This document shows, one piece after another, positions 38,107 to 38,985 of a DNA stretch of 38,985 nucleotides. The stretch is from GCA-003244245 sp036494005 (GTDB lineage Bacteria > Actinomycetota > Actinomycetes > Mycobacteriales > Pseudonocardiaceae): contig DASXOV010000247.1 of assembly GCA_036494005.1 (NCBI GenBank), positions 1-38,985 on the forward strand, read 5' to 3'. The position numbers and the translations under genes are program-made. The notes under the pieces are model-generated. The model was not told where the DNA came from. It made no database searches and saw only the letters and a list, made by a program, of their open reading frames with translations. Numbering within the stretch: position 1 is the stretch's first letter; each line of letters starts with the position of its first letter.

Positions 38107-38985
38107 ATGGATCACATCGCTTTACTCGAGCGGCCACCTGAGGAGGTGTCCGCAGTAGCTCCCCCACCCCGCCGTTCCGGCCGGTTCACCGGTGTTGCCG
38201 TGCTCGCCGCGATCGCAGCGGCGGTGCTCGGGATCTCGGCCCTGGGTAGCGTCACGTCGACCAATACCGGTGCTGCCGACCTGGCGGCCAACGCGGCTGC
38301 CGCCCAGGGCACCGCTCCGGCCGGGGCACAGCCAGCAGCACCGGCAGGCCACAACGCAGCCGGCCACCAAGCGGCTGGTCCGGGTGGCGCCGCACCGGCA
38401 GGTGGCGCGCCGGCTGTCGGCAACCTCACCATCCAGATGGTGATGCTGAAATTCCAGCCCCAGGCTCTCGACGTCGCCGTCGGTGACACCGTGACCTGGG
38501 TCAACAATGACACCGCTTCGCACACCGTCACGGTCACCGATGGGCCGGAGAAGTTCGATTCCGGTCTGCTCGCTCCAGGCAAGAGCTTCAGCCACAAGTT
38601 CACCATGCCAGGTGTGTACAGCTACTACTGCGCGGTGCACCCGGACATGACGGGGAAGGTGACGGTCGCCGCTGCCGGAGCTGCAGTGCCCCCACCCGGC
38701 GCCGCGGTTCCTCCGCCAGGTGACGTCATGGCGCCACCGGCCGGTGGCGGTGCCACCTGCGCGCCGTCCGCGGCGCTGGATGCGCTTTTCCAGCACATCA
38801 AGGCGGCTCATCTGCAGGAGTCACCGAGTCAGCAGGCGGCGGATCTGCTGTCGCTGGACCAGTACGTCAAGACGCACACCGTGCTGGCGCAGAACATGCT
38901 GGCACCGCTGCTCGACGGGGTGGTCACCAACGTTTCAGCGACATCACTGGACGCGTTGTGGATGCACGTGAAGGCGGCTCATCTG
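38107..38985 (+). CDS. Cupredoxin with duplicated His-containing C-terminal module (partial)
   Basis: 293 residues visible; the gene runs off the window in frame. A TM anchor (about 27-50) is followed by an Ala/Pro/His spacer (55-104). The plastocyanin/amicyanin-like domain (about 106-188) has all four type-1 copper ligands: His139 in ASHTVTV, then Cys175, His178 and Met181 in YYCAVHPDMTG. After a Pro-rich hinge (PPPGAAVPPPG), a helical module begins LDALFQHIKAAHL (224-236), continues with LLSLDQYVKTHTVLAQNMLAPLL and restarts at 281-293 as LDALWMHVKAAHL, a 57-residue repeat. ATG 38107 follows AGAGAGGAG. It is the third gene of the exported/CopD set and probably a copper-binding electron carrier or metallochaperone. 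Confidence 0.88.
   Translation, partial: MDHIALLERPPEEVSAVAPPPRRSGRFTGVAVLAAIAAAVLGISALGSVTSTNTGAADLAANAAAAQGTAPAGAQPAAPAGHNAAGHQAAGPGGAAPAGGAPAVGNLTIQMVMLKFQPQALDVAVGDTVTWVNNDTASHTVTVTDGPEKFDSGLLAPGKSFSHKFTMPGVYSYYCAVHPDMTGKVTVAAAGAAVPPPGAAVPPPGDVMAPPAGGGATCAPSAALDALFQHIKAAHLQESPSQQAADLLSLDQYVKTHTVLAQNMLAPLLDGVVTNVSATSLDALWMHVKAAHL

Overview
The window is high-GC, compact actinobacterial DNA, most likely from the order Pseudonocardiales. The main evidence is gene order. It closely follows the mycobacterial block around whiB2, fbiA-fbiB, manB (pmmA) and manA, and the block tmk-mtrA-mtrB-lpqB-comF-hpf-secA. WhiB, MtrAB-LpqB, F420 biosynthesis and DUF3499 together are markers of Actinobacteria. 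I cannot fix the genus. No rRNA, tRNA, CRISPR array, prophage or insertion sequence was recognised.

Layout. (1) 1-2.6 kb: a zone of gene decay on the minus strand, with an NmrA-like fragment, an intact aldo/keto reductase, a beta-lactamase-family gene with apparent internal and terminal losses, and a frameshifted TIGR03086/DinB-like gene that overlaps it. (2) 2.7-8.2 kb: a VOC protein, then a minus-strand run (M50 protease, fbiA, fbiB, Nudix, membrane protein) divergent from whiB. The F420 genes make the redox cofactor F420; WhiB is an Fe-S regulator of development and division. (3) 8.4-16.9 kb: a large membrane protein, a degenerate zincin, DUF3499, then a mannose-phosphate run (pmmA, Trm112-like, SIS/TobH-like, manA) that supplies mannose-1-P and mannose-6-P for mannosylated envelope products, followed by a cation efflux protein. 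(4) 17.0-20.1 kb: an orphan biotin carboxylase and a DUF4389 membrane fusion. (5) 20.1-30.4 kb: tmk, a small membrane protein, the MtrA-MtrB-LpqB envelope signalling set, comF, hpf with a strong terminator, and secA. (6) 30.4-35.6 kb: an Rv3235-like protein, a TrmH/SpoU methyltransferase, a WS/DGAT-like acyltransferase, DUF6912 and P5C dehydrogenase. (7) 35.65-38.985 kb: a 594-bp AT-richer gap, then a three-gene exported set: an Ala/Pro-rich anchored protein, a CopD-like membrane protein and a cupredoxin with a duplicated His-containing C-terminal module that runs off the window.

The most unusual feature is the abundance of short direct tandem repeats (12-22 bp period), both intergenic and inside reading frames. 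One class has an exact 22-bp period beginning GTGTC and ending CGGT. It sits directly behind stop codons at three separate gene ends. The best candidate for a little-described functional system is the CopD/cupredoxin cassette at the right edge.
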